Source: CALNYS01 sp964639935 | Lineage (GTDB): Bacteria > Planctomycetota > Phycisphaerae > Phycisphaerales > UBA1924 | Reading direction: 5' to 3' | NCBI GenBank assembly: GCA_964639935.1 | Contig: CAZXGT010000065.1 | Location: forward strand, 1-12,848 | DNA length: 12,848 nucleotides | Made by a program: the position numbers and the translations under genes | The notes under the pieces: model-generated | Database searches by the model: none | What the model was told of the DNA's origin: nothing | What the model saw: only the letters and a program-made list of their open reading frames with translations | Shown here: piece by piece, positions 12,144 through 12,848 of the stretch | Layout of the letters: the number at the start of each line of letters is the position of its first letter | Position numbering within the stretch: position 1 is the first letter of the stretch

Positions 12144-12848
12144 GCGTGATCTCCTCCCTGCGCCCGGCGCCTCGGCGGCGTCAGCGCCGCGAGCGCCCAC
12201 CAGAGCGTGAGCGCGAGCGCCGCCGAGGCGCCGGGCGGCGCGTCGGTCTCGAATGAAACGATCAGTCCGGCGACGATACCGCCAAGCGCCGCGAGCGCCG
12301 AGAGGCCGAACGTCCGCCCGAGGCGACGGCTCAGCCGCACCGCGCCGGCGCCGGGCAGAACGAGCAGCGCCGTGCCCAGCACGACCCCGACGACCTTGAC
12401 GGCGATGACCACCGCCGCGCCGACCAGGAGCGCCATGGCGATCGCCGCGCGGCCCTCATCGACGCCGGCGGCGCGGGCTGCGAGCGGATCGATGGTCGTC
12501 GCGAGCAGCGCCCGGCGCCCGAGCCACGCCGCCGCGAGACCCGCGGAGGCGACCGCTGCGGCCGCGTAGGCGTCGACGGGGCGCACCAGAAGCATCGAAC
12601 CAAAGAGCAGCGACTCCCACGCCGGGGGGCGGGCTGCGCCGGGGATCGGGTGATCCAGACGCCACGCGATCATGATCGCCCCGGCGGCCATCGACGCCAC
12701 AAGGACCACCCCGACGGCCGTATCGGGCGCCGCGGCGCGGCGCGCGGTGATGAGCCCGATCGCCAGCGCCGCGAGCAGGCACGTCGCCGCTCTGAGCATC
12801 GCCGCATGGCTCACTCCCTGCGTCGCAAAGGCCATCTTCCGCGCGACC
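12140..12848 (-). CDS. Metal ABC transporter permease, ABC-3 family (ZnuB/MntB type), 5' end outside window
   Basis: An inner-membrane permease for divalent metal (zinc, manganese or iron) import. The frame stays open through base 12848, and the first in-window residues ARKMAFATQGVSHAAML match the ABC-3 segment normally written RRMAFxGDALSHAAL, so the gene begins beyond the window. Visible hallmarks are LLFGSMLLVRPVD (a typical LFGSLL segment), ATTIDPLAARAAGVDEGRAA (the cytoplasmic loop contacting the ATPase), then VVIAVKVVGVVLGTALLVLP and SFETDAPPGAS near the end. It has at least six hydrophobic helices. About 30-40 residues are missing. The stop overlaps the next gene's ATG by 4 nt. The metal cannot be told from sequence. 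Confidence 0.88.
   Translation of the reverse strand, partial: VARKMAFATQGVSHAAMLRAATCLLAALAIGLITARRAAAPDTAVGVVLVASMAAGAIMIAWRLDHPIPGAARPPAWESLLFGSMLLVRPVDAYAAAAVASAGLAAAWLGRRALLATTIDPLAARAAGVDEGRAAIAMALLVGAAVVIAVKVVGVVLGTALLVLPGAGAVRLSRRLGRTFGLSALAALGGIVAGLIVSFETDAPPGASAALALTLWWALAALTPPRRRAQGGDHA

Noticed and set aside
1..12848. CRISPR arrays, transposases, prophage genes, rRNA
   Set aside because: No regularly spaced repeats, terminal inverted repeats, integrase or transposase motifs or rRNA sequence seen on either strand.

Overview
The window is a GC-rich contig stretch from a planctomycete, most likely of class Phycisphaerae. The evidence is a Phycisphaerae-style PEP-CTERM tail (PAPGAAALFGLGG followed by AAARRRR), a planctomycete-style omega subunit, planctomycete-type YWTD/Ig secreted proteins, and a DUF3179 protein. 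One run of exactly 100 N (5566-5665) marks a scaffold join, so this is a draft genome or MAG.

Layout. (1) 1-522 (+) is the C-terminal end of the transcription-repair coupling factor Mfd. It converges, with a 19-nt overlap, on a minus-strand operon rpoZ - coaC - polytopic membrane protein - 86-aa protein (2894 to 504), whose genes are tightly spaced or overlapping. A promoter for it lies at 2967-2995. (2) Divergent from rpoZ is a DUF3553 protein (3066-3677, +), then a 92-aa coiled-coil protein (3920-4198, +), a candidate terminator, and tRNA-Ser(GCT) with its own promoter. (3) A minus-strand ferric-iron ABC import operon (7268 to 4502) encodes a binding protein and a fused two-domain permease. 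The assembly gap interrupts the permease, and no ATPase gene follows. A promoter and a perfect 19-bp palindrome lie directly upstream, which suggests Fur-type repression. (4) A secreted DUF3179 protein, and malate dehydrogenase with a clear terminator. (5) Two exported proteins: a YWTD propeller with an Ig-like domain, and a choice-of-anchor-E-like PEP-CTERM protein, separated by a strong terminator. (6) At the right edge, a metal (Zn/Mn/Fe) ABC-3 permease runs off the window and is translationally coupled to a 62-aa protein with an HHxxC motif.

Together this is ordinary housekeeping (repair, transcription, CoA synthesis, TCA cycle, serine tRNA) mixed with metal uptake and exported surface proteins. 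I see no phage, transposon, CRISPR or defence island. The most interesting leads are the operator of the iron operon, a recurring promoter architecture (TTGnC, 17 bp, YAnnCT), and two small uncharacterised proteins (92 aa and 62 aa). No intergenic stretch exceeds 300 bases. The longest, 11661-11954, holds a candidate promoter for the PEP-CTERM gene and otherwise nothing I can name.
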